NCBI RefSeq assembly: GCF_014202435.1
Contig: NZ_JACHGU010000002.1
Location: 496,001 to 560,000 of the forward strand
DNA: 64,000 nt
Direction: 5' to 3'
DNA from: Pseudoxanthomonas broegbernensis
GTDB taxonomy: Bacteria > Pseudomonadota > Gammaproteobacteria > Xanthomonadales > Xanthomonadaceae
A program made the position numbers and the translations under genes. Positions 33,914 through 42,999 of this stretch are shown here, piece after piece (position 1 is the first letter of the stretch; each line of letters opens with the position of its first letter). The notes below the pieces were generated by a model. That model did no database searches, had not been told where the DNA came from, and worked only from the letters and a program-made list of their open reading frames with translations.

Positions 33914-35440
33914 ATGAGCAAGACCCCCCCCCGTTCCCGCGCCCAGGCGCCGGCGGCCCGCAGGCCCCGCAATCCCCGCGCGACCGCCGCGGCCGCCGCG
34001 GCCGACGCCTCCACCGTGCGCACCCGTACCGAACGCGACAGCATGGGCGAGCTGCAGGTCCCGGCCGATGCCCTGTGGGGCGCGCAGACCCAGCGCGCGG
34101 TGCAGAACTTCCCCGTCTCGGGGCGGCCGATGCCGCGCGGCTTCATCCGTGCGCTGGGCCTGGTCAAGGCCGCCGCGGCCGAGGTCAACGCCGGCCTGGG
34201 CCTGCTGCCCAAGGGCGTGGCCGCCGCGGTGCGCGCCGCGGCGCTGGACGTGGCCGCGGGCCGGTACGACGCCCACTTCCCGGTCGACATCTACCAGACC
34301 GGCTCGGGCACTTCGTCGAACATGAACGCCAACGAGGTGATCGCCGCGCTGGCGACGCGCCGGCGGGAGGGGGCCTCCGGCAGGGCGGACAAGGGCAAGG
34401 TGCACCCGAACGACCACGTCAACCTGGGCCAGAGTTCCAACGACGTGGTGCCCACCGCGATCCGGGTCTCGGCGCAACTGGCGGTGGTCGAGGACCTGCT
34501 GCCGGCGCTCAAGCACCTGCGCCGTACCATCCGCCGCCGCGGCCGCGAGCTGCGCCGGGTGGTCAAGACCGGCCGTACCCACCTGATGGACGCGATGCCG
34601 CTGACCTTCGAGCAGGAGTTCGGTGCCTGGGCCTCGCAGTTGGAATCGGCCGAGGCGCGCATCGAGGATGCGCTCAAGCGCCTGCGCCGCCTGCCACTGG
34701 GCGGTACGGCCATCGGCAGCGGGATCAATGCCGACCCACGCTTCGGCCCGAAGGCGGCCAAGGCGATCTCGGCGCTGGCCGGCACCCGGTTCGAGAGCGC
34801 CGACGACAAGTTCGAGGGCCTGGCCGCGCAGGACGACGCGGTCGAATTGTCCGGCCAGCTCAACGCGCTGGCGGTGGCCCTGATCAAGATCGCCAATGAC
34901 CTGCGCTGGATGAACGCCGGGCCGTTGGCCGGGCTGGGCGAGATCGAGCTGCCGGCATTGCAGCCGGGCAGTTCGATCATGCCCGGCAAGGTCAACCCGG
35001 TGATCCCGGAGGCGACGGTCATGGCCGCCGCGCAGGTGATCGGCCATCACACCGCCATTACCGTGGCCGGGCAGACCGGCAACTTCCAGCTCAACGTGAC
35101 CCTGCCGCTGATCGCGGCCAACCTGCTGGAGTCGATCCAACTGCTGTCGAACGTCTCGCGGCTGCTGGCCGATTCGAGCATCGCCGGGCTGAAGGTGCGC
35201 GGCGAGCGGGTGAAGGAGGCGCTGGAACGCAACCCGATCCTGGTCACCGCGCTGAACCCGGTGATCGGCTACGAGAAGGGCGCGGCCATCGCCAAGCGCG
35301 CCTACAAGGAAGGGCGGCCGGTGCTGGAGGTGGCGATGGAAGTCACCGGCCTGCCGGAGAAGACGCTCGGGCCGCTGCTGGACCCGGCGCTGCTGGCGCG
35401 GGGCGGCATCCACGGCAAGCCCGGCGGCGGAGGCGGCTGA
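33914..35440 (+). CDS. fumC: Class II fumarate hydratase
   Basis: Oxygen-stable, iron-free fumarase of the TCA cycle. 508 residues, about 40 more than E. coli FumC because of an Ala/Pro/Arg-rich N-terminal extension (1-42). Motifs: DSMGELQVPADALWGAQTQRA, TGSGTSSNMNANEV, HPNDHVNLGQSSNDVVPTA, TGRTHLMDAMPLTFEQE and the signature GSSIMPGKVNPVIPE. ATG at 33914 after GGAG. Codons 4-6 contain a run of nine C (33924-33932). A GTG at 34016 would remove most of the extension but lacks a ribosome site. Confidence 0.94.
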   Translation: MSKTPPRSRAQAPAARRPRNPRATAAAAAADASTVRTRTERDSMGELQVPADALWGAQTQRAVQNFPVSGRPMPRGFIRALGLVKAAAAEVNAGLGLLPKGVAAAVRAAALDVAAGRYDAHFPVDIYQTGSGTSSNMNANEVIAALATRRREGASGRADKGKVHPNDHVNLGQSSNDVVPTAIRVSAQLAVVEDLLPALKHLRRTIRRRGRELRRVVKTGRTHLMDAMPLTFEQEFGAWASQLESAEARIEDALKRLRRLPLGGTAIGSGINADPRFGPKAAKAISALAGTRFESADDKFEGLAAQDDAVELSGQLNALAVALIKIANDLRWMNAGPLAGLGEIELPALQPGSSIMPGKVNPVIPEATVMAAAQVIGHHTAITVAGQTGNFQLNVTLPLIAANLLESIQLLSNVSRLLADSSIAGLKVRGERVKEALERNPILVTALNPVIGYEKGAAIAKRAYKEGRPVLEVAMEVTGLPEKTLGPLLDPALLARGGIHGKPGGGGG

Positions 35441-35480
35441 GCGCCGTCGCCGCCGGCCCGGCCGCGGTCCCGCGCCTGCT

Positions 35481-36158
35481 TCAGGATGCCGCGGCCTCGG
35501 CGGCCTCGGCGGCCTCGCGGTCTTCGCGGCAGTCCTCGATGTCCGATGCGTCCATCGTCGCGTAGGGGACGAAGGCGGGCAGCACGGCGGCCAGGGCCTG
35601 TTGCGACTGCAGCAGGGCGGGCATGCGGTCGCAGATCTTCAGCGCTTCGGCCTCGATCCGCCTGCCCTCGGCCTCCATCTGCTTTTCGAACGCGTCCGAG
35701 TCGCCGCTGAGCACGCTCTTCAGCGCGCCCACCGCCGCCTTGGCGCCGAGGTCCGCGCCCTGCGCGCCCACCTCGATGCCGGCTTCGGCGATGGCGACGA
35801 TGCGTGCGCGGTGGACCAGCAGCAGCCGGCGCTGCTCCTCGTTCACCGGTACCGCCTTGCCGTCGATCAGCAGGTCGCCCTGCGGGCTGATCTCGGCCCG
35901 CGGCAGGTCGCCGGCATCGCGGTTGCGGCCGCCGAGGTTGATGCCCTTGCCGGCGTCGCCGCCGATGGGGATGTTCTTCGTGGCCAGCTCCTGGCGGGCC
36001 TTTTCCAGCCCCTGGCGAACGGCCTGGCCGAGCAGGGTGTCGCTCTTGCCGGCGGTGGCCGGGTCGGCGGGAGCCGGTTCACGGCTGCAGGCGGCCAGCG
36101 GCAGCAGGCACGCCAACAGTACGGGCAGGACATGTGGGCGCGGGCGGAAAGCGTTCAT
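35481..36158 (-). CDS. DUF2884 (YggN-like) lipoprotein
   Basis: 225 residues. Lipoprotein signal with lipobox LAAC and acylated C24. The body has LLIDGKAVPVNEEQRRLLLVHRARIVAIAEAGIEVGAQGADLGAKAAV, the conserved block of the YggN/DUF2884 family, and ends in an acidic Ala/Glu-rich tail. The function of the family is unknown; an envelope location is expected. It is transcribed convergently to fumC, and 123 bases separate it from the ABC permease gene. Confidence 0.8.
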   Translation of the reverse strand: MNAFRPRPHVLPVLLACLLPLAACSREPAPADPATAGKSDTLLGQAVRQGLEKARQELATKNIPIGGDAGKGINLGGRNRDAGDLPRAEISPQGDLLIDGKAVPVNEEQRRLLLVHRARIVAIAEAGIEVGAQGADLGAKAAVGALKSVLSGDSDAFEKQMEAEGRRIEAEALKICDRMPALLQSQQALAAVLPAFVPYATMDASDIEDCREDREAAEAAEAAAS

Positions 36159-36281
36159 GGGTAAGTCTCCGTTGGAGAGGAAGGCGCGCCGATTCGCGCT
36201 CTGGTCGGGCACGTGCATCCCGGTGGTCGGGTGGCGCGGCGGCATGCCGGCGGTGGTCGCCCGGCCGGCCGCCGCGGCCGG

Positions 36282-37280
36282 TCAGGCTTCGTCGCGCCAG
36301 CGGCGCAGGTACACCGCCATCGCGATGAAGGCCACACCCACCGCCGCGCCGATCCAGATGTCGGCGGCGGCGAAGGCGTGCCAGCTACGGGTCAGGTCGA
36401 TCGCATTGGCCAGGTCGTCGGGCGTCGCGGCCCGGACCGCGGGGTCAGCGATGCCGCCGCTGATGGTCGGGTACCAGGTGCCGGGCAGCACGCTCAGCAG
36501 CATGCGGTAGAAGCCGGCGTACCAGACCGTGCCGTGCGCGATCTGCACGCCGGGCAGGATCGAGACCATGCTGATGACCACGCAGGCCAGCACCGGCACC
36601 AGTACCGCCCACAGGAACGGCTTGGAACGGGCGGCGGCCGAGCAGAACATCAGCCAGCCCACCGTCGGCAGGGCCCAGACCATGTACACCGGCAGCGAGG
36701 CCAGCACGCCGCCGATGATCCGCAGCGGATGGGACTGGGTGAACACCGCCGTGGCCGCGGGCAGGCCGTTGATGGTGATGGTGAGGGCGCAGGCCACCCA
36801 CAGCGCCACGCCGATCAGCAGGCCCACCCCGATCGCGTACAGCGGCGCCAGCACCAGGGCCCAGGTCGCCTTGGACAGCACCATCTGCAGGTCCGACACC
36901 GGCAGCGACTTCCAGAACAGCACGCTGCGGTCGCGGCGGTCGTCGTACAGCGAGCCCAGCGCGTAGAAGAACACCACGAACGCCAGCACCACGCAGGCCA
37001 GCATCACGCCGGACAGCAGCATGCCGTCGCCCATCGCGCCCAGCGCCTGGTGCATCTGGCCGGCCTCGCCGCCGAACACGAAGCCGCTGTCGCCCATGCT
37101 GCGGCGGGCGGCGATGCTGCCGATGACCGCCAGGATCAGGTTCAGCACTACGATAATGGCGCCGGCGATGGCCGGGGCCCAGACGAATCCTCCGCGGTTC
37201 TCCCAGAACTCGCGCTTCAGCAGCCAGGCGAACTTGGCCATGGCCGGCGCGCGGGCCGGCGTGGCGGGCAGTGCGTTCAT
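36282..37280 (-). CDS. ABC transporter permease (ABC-2 like)
   Basis: 332-residue inner-membrane protein with about six hydrophobic segments (for example 33-55 FVWAPAIAGAIIVVLNLILAV, 92-112, 144-166, 191-215, 225-245, 305-322). LLKREFWENRGGFVWAP at the start and ALGSLYDDRRDRSVLFWKSLPVSD resemble permeases of YtrA-regulated ABC operons. It overlaps the ATPase gene by four bases. The exported substrate is unknown; related operons respond to cell-wall-active antibiotics in other bacteria. Confidence 0.87.
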   Translation of the reverse strand: MNALPATPARAPAMAKFAWLLKREFWENRGGFVWAPAIAGAIIVVLNLILAVIGSIAARRSMGDSGFVFGGEAGQMHQALGAMGDGMLLSGVMLACVVLAFVVFFYALGSLYDDRRDRSVLFWKSLPVSDLQMVLSKATWALVLAPLYAIGVGLLIGVALWVACALTITINGLPAATAVFTQSHPLRIIGGVLASLPVYMVWALPTVGWLMFCSAAARSKPFLWAVLVPVLACVVISMVSILPGVQIAHGTVWYAGFYRMLLSVLPGTWYPTISGGIADPAVRAATPDDLANAIDLTRSWHAFAAADIWIGAAVGVAFIAMAVYLRRWRDEA

Positions 37281-38170
37281 GCGTAGGTTCCCTTCATGAT
37301 GGCCACGAACAGGTCGGCCAGGCCGGGCTTGCGGGTCTCGCCCAGGCCCGATAGCTGCGCCTGCCGCACCCCGTCGTACAGCAGCACGGTCTTGCCGAAG
37401 GGCAGGGCGCGCTCGTCGATGGGCCGCAGTGCGCGCGCCGGCTCCAGCGCGTCGGCGCCGACCAGCAGCTCGGTGTAGCGGTCGGCCACTTCGTCCATCT
37501 CGGCCGAGAGCACGATCCGGCCGTCGCGGATGAACAGCACGTCGGTGAGGATGTGCTCGATCTCCTCGACCTGGTGGGTGGTGACCAGGATGGTCTTGTG
37601 CTCGTCGAAGTAGTCCTCCAGCAGGCGCTGGTAGAACTGCTTGCGGTAGAGGATATCCAGGCCCAGGGTCGGCTCGTCCAGCACCAGCAGGCGCGCGTCG
37701 ATGGCCATCACCAGGGCCAGGTGCAACTGCACGATCATGCCCTTGGACATCTCGCGCACGCGCAGCTTCGGGTCGAGCTGGGTGTTGGCCAGGAAGCGCT
37801 CGCACTTAGCGCGGTCGAAGCGCGGATGCACGCCGGCGACGAAGTCGATCGCCTCGCGCACCCGCAGCCAGCGCGGCAGCACCGCCACGTCGGCGATGAA
37901 GCAGACCTGGTTCATCAGCTCCTCGCGCCGGGTGCGCGGGTCGAGGCCCAGCACGCTCAGCCGGCCCTCGAACGGGATCAGGCCGAGGATGGCCTTCAGC
38001 GCGGTGGTCTTGCCGGCGCCGTTGGGGCCGATCAGGCCGACGATGCGCCCGGCGCCGATCCGGAAGTCGGCGCCGGCCACCGCCAGCTTGTGCTTGTAGG
38101 CCTTGCGCAGGCCATGGGCGGAGACCACCGCCGCGTCGGGGTGGTCGGTCTCGGGGGCGAGGGCGCTCAT
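37277..38170 (-). CDS. ABC transporter ATP-binding protein
   Basis: 297 residues. Walker A GLIGPNGAGKTTALKAI (about 46-62), a signature of the relaxed form VREMSKGMIVQLHLALVMA, Walker B ARLLVLDEPTLGLD and switch histidine in LVTTHQVEEIEH. The signature MSKGM replaces the usual LSGGQ, as is common in YtrB-type ATPases. It overlaps the GntR gene upstream and the permease downstream by four bases each. Confidence 0.92.
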   Translation of the reverse strand: MSALAPETDHPDAAVVSAHGLRKAYKHKLAVAGADFRIGAGRIVGLIGPNGAGKTTALKAILGLIPFEGRLSVLGLDPRTRREELMNQVCFIADVAVLPRWLRVREAIDFVAGVHPRFDRAKCERFLANTQLDPKLRVREMSKGMIVQLHLALVMAIDARLLVLDEPTLGLDILYRKQFYQRLLEDYFDEHKTILVTTHQVEEIEHILTDVLFIRDGRIVLSAEMDEVADRYTELLVGADALEPARALRPIDERALPFGKTVLLYDGVRQAQLSGLGETRKPGLADLFVAIMKGTYA

Positions 38171-38532
38171 CGGCGGTTCTCCAGGGAATCGAGCAGGTCC
38201 TGCATGGACAGGCCCAGGCGTTGGATGCGTTCGGCCACGGCGGGCCATTCTTCGGTGAGGAAGCGCTCGCGCTCGCTGCTGCGCAGCTTCTTGGAGGCTT
38301 CCTCGGTGACGAACATGCCCAGCCCGCGCCGCTTCTCCACCAGGCCCTCGTCGGCCAGTTCCTGGTAGGCGCGGGAGACGGTGATCGGGTTGAGCCGGTA
38401 TTCGGCCGCGACCTGGCGGACCGAGGGCAGGGCCTCGCCCGGCGTGAGCAGCCCGTCCAGCATCATGGCGATCACCCGCTCCTTGAGTTGCCGGTAGATC
38501 GGAGCGCCGTCGCTCCATTGGATGTCGCTCAT
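38167..38532 (-). CDS. GntR-family regulator, YtrA subfamily
   Basis: 121 residues. N-terminal winged helix: GAPIYRQLKERVIAMMLDGLLTPGEALPSVRQVAAEYRLNPITVSRAYQELADEGLVEKRRGLGMFV, complete GntR signature. The effector domain is only about 45 residues, the mark of YtrA-type regulators, which control adjacent ABC transporter operons. The palindrome at 38802-38825, over the promoter of its operon, is the likely operator. It follows the small membrane-protein gene by three bases. Confidence 0.93.
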   Translation of the reverse strand: MSDIQWSDGAPIYRQLKERVIAMMLDGLLTPGEALPSVRQVAAEYRLNPITVSRAYQELADEGLVEKRRGLGMFVTEEASKKLRSSERERFLTEEWPAVAERIQRLGLSMQDLLDSLENRR

Positions 38533-38535
38533 GGG

Positions 38536-38781
38536 TCAGCCCCGGGGGCGCAAGGCGCGTGCGAAGGAGAAGTAGGGCATGGACGAGGACGCCCGGACCC
38601 GCCGCATCGGACGCTTAACGGCGTCCCCCGGTTCGCCCTGCGCATGCTCCACGGCCGACCCGGCCGGTCCATAATCGGCCGGCCGCGGATCCTGTTCGGG
38701 CAGCCAACGCATGGCGGACAGGGCCATCGTCACGCCCATCGCCGCCCATCCCAGCCGGCCCGCGTAAGAGATGCGCTTCAT
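38536..38781 (-). CDS. Small predicted membrane-anchored protein, first gene of the GntR/ABC operon
   Basis: 81 residues. A basic start MKRISYAGR, one hydrophobic segment (about 10-25, LGWAAMGVTMALSAM), then a polar, Arg-rich tail. I do not recognise the family. It ends three bases before the GntR start and begins 34 bases after the promoter -10 box, so it is the promoter-proximal cistron. The sequence GGGTGA precedes the ATG at 38781. It may be a real accessory protein or a leader reading frame that couples translation of the regulator. Confidence 0.55.
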   Translation of the reverse strand: MKRISYAGRLGWAAMGVTMALSAMRWLPEQDPRPADYGPAGSAVEHAQGEPGDAVKRPMRRVRASSSMPYFSFARALRPRG

Positions 38782-38801
38782 GGTCTTCACCCTGCTTGTC
38801 T

Positions 38802-38825
38802 GGTGTTGTATTCAACTATAACACC
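38802..38825. promoter_or_regulatory. Operator palindrome of the GntR/ABC operon
   Basis: GGTGTT at 38802-38807 and AACACC at 38820-38825 with TA/TA inside form a 24-bp inverted repeat. It overlaps the -10 box of the minus-strand promoter, so binding would block transcription. The spacing fits a GntR dimer. The glutathione peroxidase gene begins 76 bases away on the other side. Confidence 0.8.
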
Positions 38826-38842
38826 TAAACACGTGGAGTCAA
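38815..38842 (-). promoter_or_regulatory. Sigma-70 promoter of the GntR/ABC operon
   Basis: On the minus strand TTGACT (38837-38842) and TATAGT (38815-38820) are separated by 16 bases. This is the best -35/-10 pair in the window. The start of transcription would fall near 38808. Confidence 0.75.
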
Positions 38843-38900
38843 CACTCCCCCTTCCAATCGATGGCCCTCATCCGGCCGTCCTGCATCAGGAGGCACTTCG

Positions 38901-39464
38901 ATGTCCCTCAAGTACCTGATTTCCATTGCGATTTCCCTGGGCCTAGCCGCCTCTGCCAGTGCCGCCGGTCCGTCCCTTCTGGACGTGGAATACCGTCCGC
39001 TGGCCGGAAAGACACCGGTCAACCTGGCCCAGCAGCACGCCGGGAAGGTGCTGCTGGTGGTCAATACCGCCAGCAAGTGCGGCTTCACCCCGCAGTACGA
39101 AGGCCTGGAGGCGCTGCAGCAGCACTACGCGGCGCGCGGCTTCGCGGTGCTCGGCTTCCCGTCCAACGACTTCCGCAACCAGGAGTCCGGCGACGAGGCG
39201 CAGATCCAGGAGTTCTGCACGCTCACCTACGGGGTCAAGTTCCCCATGTACGAGAAGGTGCACGTGCTCGGCGCGCAGGCCACGCCGCTGTACCAGCGCC
39301 TGGCCCGGGCCACCGGCACCGAGCCGGGCTGGAACTTCCACAAGTATCTGGTCTCGCGCGATGGTCGCGTGGTCGGCAACTGGGTCAGCACGGTGGAGCC
39401 GCAGGACCCCGCGCTGGTGGCGGCGATCGAGCGCGAACTCAAGGCGGCGGTGCCGGCGCACTGA
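38901..39464 (+). CDS. Glutathione peroxidase-family protein, exported
   Basis: Thiol peroxidase. 187 residues with a signal peptide (1-22, cut after ASA-A). Peroxidatic C60 in VNTASKCGFTPQY, followed by FPSNDFRNQE with the conserved Gln-equivalent region, and WNFHKYLV with the catalytic Trp/Asn. A second Cys in EFCTLTYGVKFP is a likely resolving cysteine, which would make it thioredoxin-type rather than strictly glutathione-dependent. AGGAGG precedes ATG 38901. It is divergent from the YtrA-type operon; in some xanthomonads a BtuE-like peroxidase is linked to that operon (from memory). Confidence 0.9.
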   Translation: MSLKYLISIAISLGLAASASAAGPSLLDVEYRPLAGKTPVNLAQQHAGKVLLVVNTASKCGFTPQYEGLEALQQHYAARGFAVLGFPSNDFRNQESGDEAQIQEFCTLTYGVKFPMYEKVHVLGAQATPLYQRLARATGTEPGWNFHKYLVSRDGRVVGNWVSTVEPQDPALVAAIERELKAAVPAH

Positions 39465-39547
39465 TCCGGCATGGCGCGTGCGTGCGACAATGCGCCCGCG
39501 CCGGCCCCGGCCGGCGGATCGATCCAACCCTTACGGAACTCTGACGA

Positions 39548-40480
39548 ATGAACAACCGCATGCGCGGCGCGCTGGCGTCGCTGGTGATGGGAGCGAGCAT
39601 GATGACGGGAGCGGCGATGGCACAGGACAAGGCCGCGCTGGCCACCGAGAAGGACAAGGTCAGCTACGCGATCGGCCTGGACGTGGCCCGCTCGTTCGAG
39701 TCGGTCGCCCAGGACATCGACCTGGCCGCGCTGCGCCGTGCGGTGGAGAACGCCTTCGCCGGCGCCGAGCCGCTGCAGCCGGAGGAGCAGGCCCAGGCGA
39801 TCCACATGGCGCTGCAGACCGTGGTGGCGGCGCGCTCCGGGCAGCGCGTGCCGGGCATGGCGCCCGGCAGCGAGCCGCAGGCGCCGCCCAGGGAGCAGGT
39901 CGGCCTGCTGGTGGGCGACCGCATGGTCGGCCCCTCGCTGGAACCGCTGAAGGACGACCTGGACCTGGACGTGCTGTTCCAGGCGCTGCGCACCTCCTTC
40001 GCCAAGGGCACCCCGCTGCTGAACGAGCAGGAGGCCATGGCCACCCTGCAGGCCTACATGGGCCGCAAGCAGCAGGTCGCCGCGCAGCAGAACCGCGCCG
40101 ACGGCGCCGCGTTCCTGGCCAAGAACCGCGAGCAGAAGGGCGTGATCGCCAGGCCGTCGGGCCTGCAGTACCTGGTCCTGCGCGAGGGCAGCGGCCCGCG
40201 TCCGATGCCGAGCGACCGGGTGCGCGTGAACTACGAGGGCAAGTTGCTGGACGGCACCGTGTTCGACAGTTCCTACGAGCGCGGCCAGCCGGCCGAGTTC
40301 GGCCTGGACCAGGTGATTGCCGGCTGGACCGAGGGCGTGGCGCTGATGCCGGTGGGCGCCAAGTACCGCTTCTGGATCCCGTCGGACCTGGCCTACGGCG
40401 CCAACGGCGCGCCGGGCGGCAAGATCGGCCCGGACGCGACCCTGACCTTCGACGTGGAACTGCTGGGCATCGCCCCGTAA
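39548..40480 (+). CDS. FKBP-type peptidyl-prolyl isomerase, exported, with two FKBP_N-like units
   Basis: 310 residues. Signal peptide 1-25 (MTGAAMA cut). Two copies of the Mip/FkpA dimerisation unit follow: residues 38-75 ([28 protein letters not shown]) and about 118-155 ([30 protein letters not shown]). A long helix and one FKBP domain close the chain (205-310; [49 protein letters not shown]). It should assist folding of periplasmic or outer-membrane proteins. Most Mip proteins have one N-terminal unit. Confidence 0.9.
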   Translation: MNNRMRGALASLVMGASMMTGAAMAQDKAALATEKDKVSYAIGLDVARSFESVAQDIDLAALRRAVENAFAGAEPLQPEEQAQAIHMALQTVVAARSGQRVPGMAPGSEPQAPPREQVGLLVGDRMVGPSLEPLKDDLDLDVLFQALRTSFAKGTPLLNEQEAMATLQAYMGRKQQVAAQQNRADGAAFLAKNREQKGVIARPSGLQYLVLREGSGPRPMPSDRVRVNYEGKLLDGTVFDSSYERGQPAEFGLDQVIAGWTEGVALMPVGAKYRFWIPSDLAYGANGAPGGKIGPDATLTFDVELLGIAP

Positions 40481-40505
40481 GTCCGGCGTCACGACGGAAG
40501 CCACG

Positions 40506-41858
40506 ATGCGCGTCGCGATCTTCGGAACCGGTTACGTGGGCCTGGTCACCGGGACCTGCCTGGCCGAGGTCGGCCACGAGGTGGTCTGCGTCGACGTCGA
40601 CGCGGCCAAGATCGAGGGCCTGAAGAACGGGGTCGTCCCGATCTACGAGCCCGGGCTGGAGCCGATGGTCCGGGCCAACCACGCCGCCGGCCGGCTGCAC
40701 TTCACCACCGATGCGGCCGTCGCCGTGGCCCATGGCGACCTGGTGTTCATCGCCGTGGGCACGCCGGCCGAAGAGGACGGCAGCGCCGACCTGCAGCACG
40801 TGCTGGCCGTGGCCCGGACCATCGGCCGGCACATCGACGGCCCGGTGGTGGTGGTGGGCAAGTCCACCGTGCCGGTGGGCACCGCCGACCGGGTGCGCGC
40901 GGCCATCGCCGCCGAACTGGAGGCGCGCGGGGCCGACGTCCCGTTCGACGTGGTCTCCAATCCCGAGTTCCTCAAGGAAGGCGACGCGGTGGCCGACTGC
41001 ATGCGCCCGGACCGCATCGTCATCGGCGCCGACAGCCATGCCGCGGTGGCACGCATGCGCCGCCTGTACGCGCCGTTCAACCGCAACCACGACCGCTTCG
41101 TGGTGATGGACGTGCGCTCGGCCGAACTGACCAAGTACGCGGCCAACGCCATGCTGGCGACCAAGATCAGCTTCATGAACGAGATCGCCAACATCGCCGA
41201 GCGCGTGGGCGCGGACGTGGAGGCGGTGCGCAAGGGCATCGGCTCGGACCCGCGCATCGGCTGGCACTTCATCTATCCCGGCGCTGGCTACGGCGGGTCG
41301 TGCTTCCCCAAGGACGTGCAGGCGCTGGCCCGCACCGCCCACGCGCATGGCTACGATGCGCGCCTGCTGCAGGCGGTGGAGGACGTGAACGAGCGCCAGA
41401 AGGGCCACCTGTTCGAGCTGGTCCAGCGCCATTACGACCGTGGCGAGGACGAGGGCGTGCGCGGCAAGGCGTTCGCGGTGTGGGGGCTGGCGTTCAAGCC
41501 CAACACCGACGACATGCGCGAGGCCTCCAGCCGGCGCCTGCTGGAACAGTTGTGGGAGGCCGGCGCCACGGTGCGGGCCTACGACCCCGAGGCGATGGAC
41601 GAGGCCCGCCGTCTCTACGGGCAGCGCGATGACCTGGTGCTGTGCGAATCGGCGCCCGCCGCCCTGGAAGGCGCCGACGCATTGGTGGTGGTCACCGAAT
41701 GGAAGGAGTTCCGCATCCCCGACTTCGGCCGCCTGCAGGCGGCGCTGGCCGACGCGGTGGTGTTCGACGGCCGCAACCTGTACGAGCCGGAGGAGGCCGA
41801 GGCCGCGGGCTTGGCCTACTACGGCATCGGGCGCGGCCGTTCGGTGCGGGTGCCGTGA
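40506..41858 (+). CDS. ugd: UDP-glucose 6-dehydrogenase
   Basis: Oxidises UDP-glucose to UDP-glucuronate for polysaccharide or lipid A sugars, using NAD. 450 residues. N-terminal Rossmann [68 protein letters not shown], and catalytic C266 in [14 protein letters not shown]-terminal Rossmann [20 protein letters not shown]. It overlaps slyX by four bases. Confidence 0.96.
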   Translation: MRVAIFGTGYVGLVTGTCLAEVGHEVVCVDVDAAKIEGLKNGVVPIYEPGLEPMVRANHAAGRLHFTTDAAVAVAHGDLVFIAVGTPAEEDGSADLQHVLAVARTIGRHIDGPVVVVGKSTVPVGTADRVRAAIAAELEARGADVPFDVVSNPEFLKEGDAVADCMRPDRIVIGADSHAAVARMRRLYAPFNRNHDRFVVMDVRSAELTKYAANAMLATKISFMNEIANIAERVGADVEAVRKGIGSDPRIGWHFIYPGAGYGGSCFPKDVQALARTAHAHGYDARLLQAVEDVNERQKGHLFELVQRHYDRGEDEGVRGKAFAVWGLAFKPNTDDMREASSRRLLEQLWEAGATVRAYDPEAMDEARRLYGQRDDLVLCESAPAALEGADALVVVTEWKEFRIPDFGRLQAALADAVVFDGRNLYEPEEAEAAGLAYYGIGRGRSVRVP

Positions 41859-42106
41859 GTCCGGTGCAGGCGACGATGCCGGGCATGGACGGCGGCGATG
41901 GACTGGAGCGCCGGCTGGTCGAGCTGGAGACCCGGCTCGCGTTCCAGGAGCATGCCCTGTCCGAACTGAGCGAGGCCCTGGCCGAGGCGCGCCTGGAGCG
42001 CGCGCGCAGCGACGAGCTGCTGCAACTGGTGCTGGCCGACCTGCGCGGCCTGCGCGGGGCCCTGTACGCCGACCCGGCCAGCGAGCCGCCGCCGCCGCAT
42101 TATTGA
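41855..42106 (+). CDS. slyX: SlyX-like protein
   Basis: 83 residues from GTG 41855, or 73 from ATG 41885 ([15 protein letters not shown]). The body [51 protein letters not shown] is a coiled coil with the SlyX pattern ExRLAFQExxLxxLN, and the tail ends in PPPPHY as in SlyX. Function unknown. The GTGA overlap with ugd favours the longer start. Confidence 0.82.
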   Translation: MSPVQATMPGMDGGDGLERRLVELETRLAFQEHALSELSEALAEARLERARSDELLQLVLADLRGLRGALYADPASEPPPPHY

Positions 42107-42182
42107 GCCCGCGGGCGCCCGCCGCGCTCGCCGCCTCCCACCCCCACGCCGCCCTGCAGCGGCCGCCGCCATTCCGACGACG

Positions 42183-42896
42183 ATGACCGACAGCTTTCGC
42201 GAACAGTTGCTCAACCTCGGCTTCAAGGCCGCGCCCAGGCCCGAGCGCAAGCCCGGCGGCAAGGGCGGCCACGGCGGACCGCGCAAGGAAGGAGCGCCCG
42301 GTGGCGGGCCGGCGAAGGATGGTTCGCCACGCGGCGCGCACCGCGGCGGACCCGCGCACGATGGCGCGCGCGGCGGCCGGCATCCGGGCGAAGGCAAGTC
42401 CGGCGCGTCCGGCAAGCAAGGCCGGGCCGCGCCACGGGCCGCGCATGCGCAAGACGGCGCCCGCCGCAAGGCGGAGATGGACCTGGGCAAGGCCTGGGCG
42501 CTGCGCGCGCAACAGGAGAAGCACGAGCGCATCGAGGCCGAGCGCATCAAGCAGGAGGAAGCGCGCCAGCGTCGCGAAGCGCGGGCGAAGCTGGAGGAAC
42601 TGCTGCAGGGCAGGGCGTTCAACGACGCGGCCGCCGAGATCGCCCGCCATTTCGAGTACGGCGGCAAGATCAAGCGCATCTATGTCACCGAGGCCCAGCT
42701 CAAGGCGCTCAACGCCGGTGCGCTGGGCGTGGTCCAGCTCAACGGCCGCTACCTGCTGGTCGATGCGGCGGTGCTGGCGCAGGCCGCGGCGGTGTTCCCG
42801 CCGGCGGTGGCGCTGAAGGTCGATCCGGACGCGCCCGCGCAGGACGATCCCTACGCCGACCCGCGCTACCAGGTGCCCGACGACCTGGTCTGGTGA
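42183..42896 (+). CDS. DUF2058 family protein with a long Gly/basic linker
   Basis: 237 residues. N-terminal MTDSFREQLLNLGFK and the C-terminal FEYGGKIKRIYVTEAQLKALNAGALGVVQLNGRYLLV are the conserved DUF2058 (YaiL-like) ends. Between them lies a low-complexity stretch (about 18-95) rich in Gly, Lys, Arg and His (GGKGGHGGPRKEG and similar), then a charged helix (100-140). Homologues are described as nucleoprotein or polynucleotide-associated; the biochemical role is unknown. The linker could bind nucleic acid. Single gene, 76 bases after slyX. Confidence 0.82.
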   Translation: MTDSFREQLLNLGFKAAPRPERKPGGKGGHGGPRKEGAPGGGPAKDGSPRGAHRGGPAHDGARGGRHPGEGKSGASGKQGRAAPRAAHAQDGARRKAEMDLGKAWALRAQQEKHERIEAERIKQEEARQRREARAKLEELLQGRAFNDAAAEIARHFEYGGKIKRIYVTEAQLKALNAGALGVVQLNGRYLLVDAAVLAQAAAVFPPAVALKVDPDAPAQDDPYADPRYQVPDDLVW

Positions 42897-42999
42897 GGGC
42901 GCGGCGCGGCGGGCGTCCTTTCCCCCGGCTGCGCGCCCGTCCTCTTCACGCGACAAGGCTTGCCCGGCGACCGCATCGCCGGCTAGCCTGCGTCCACTT

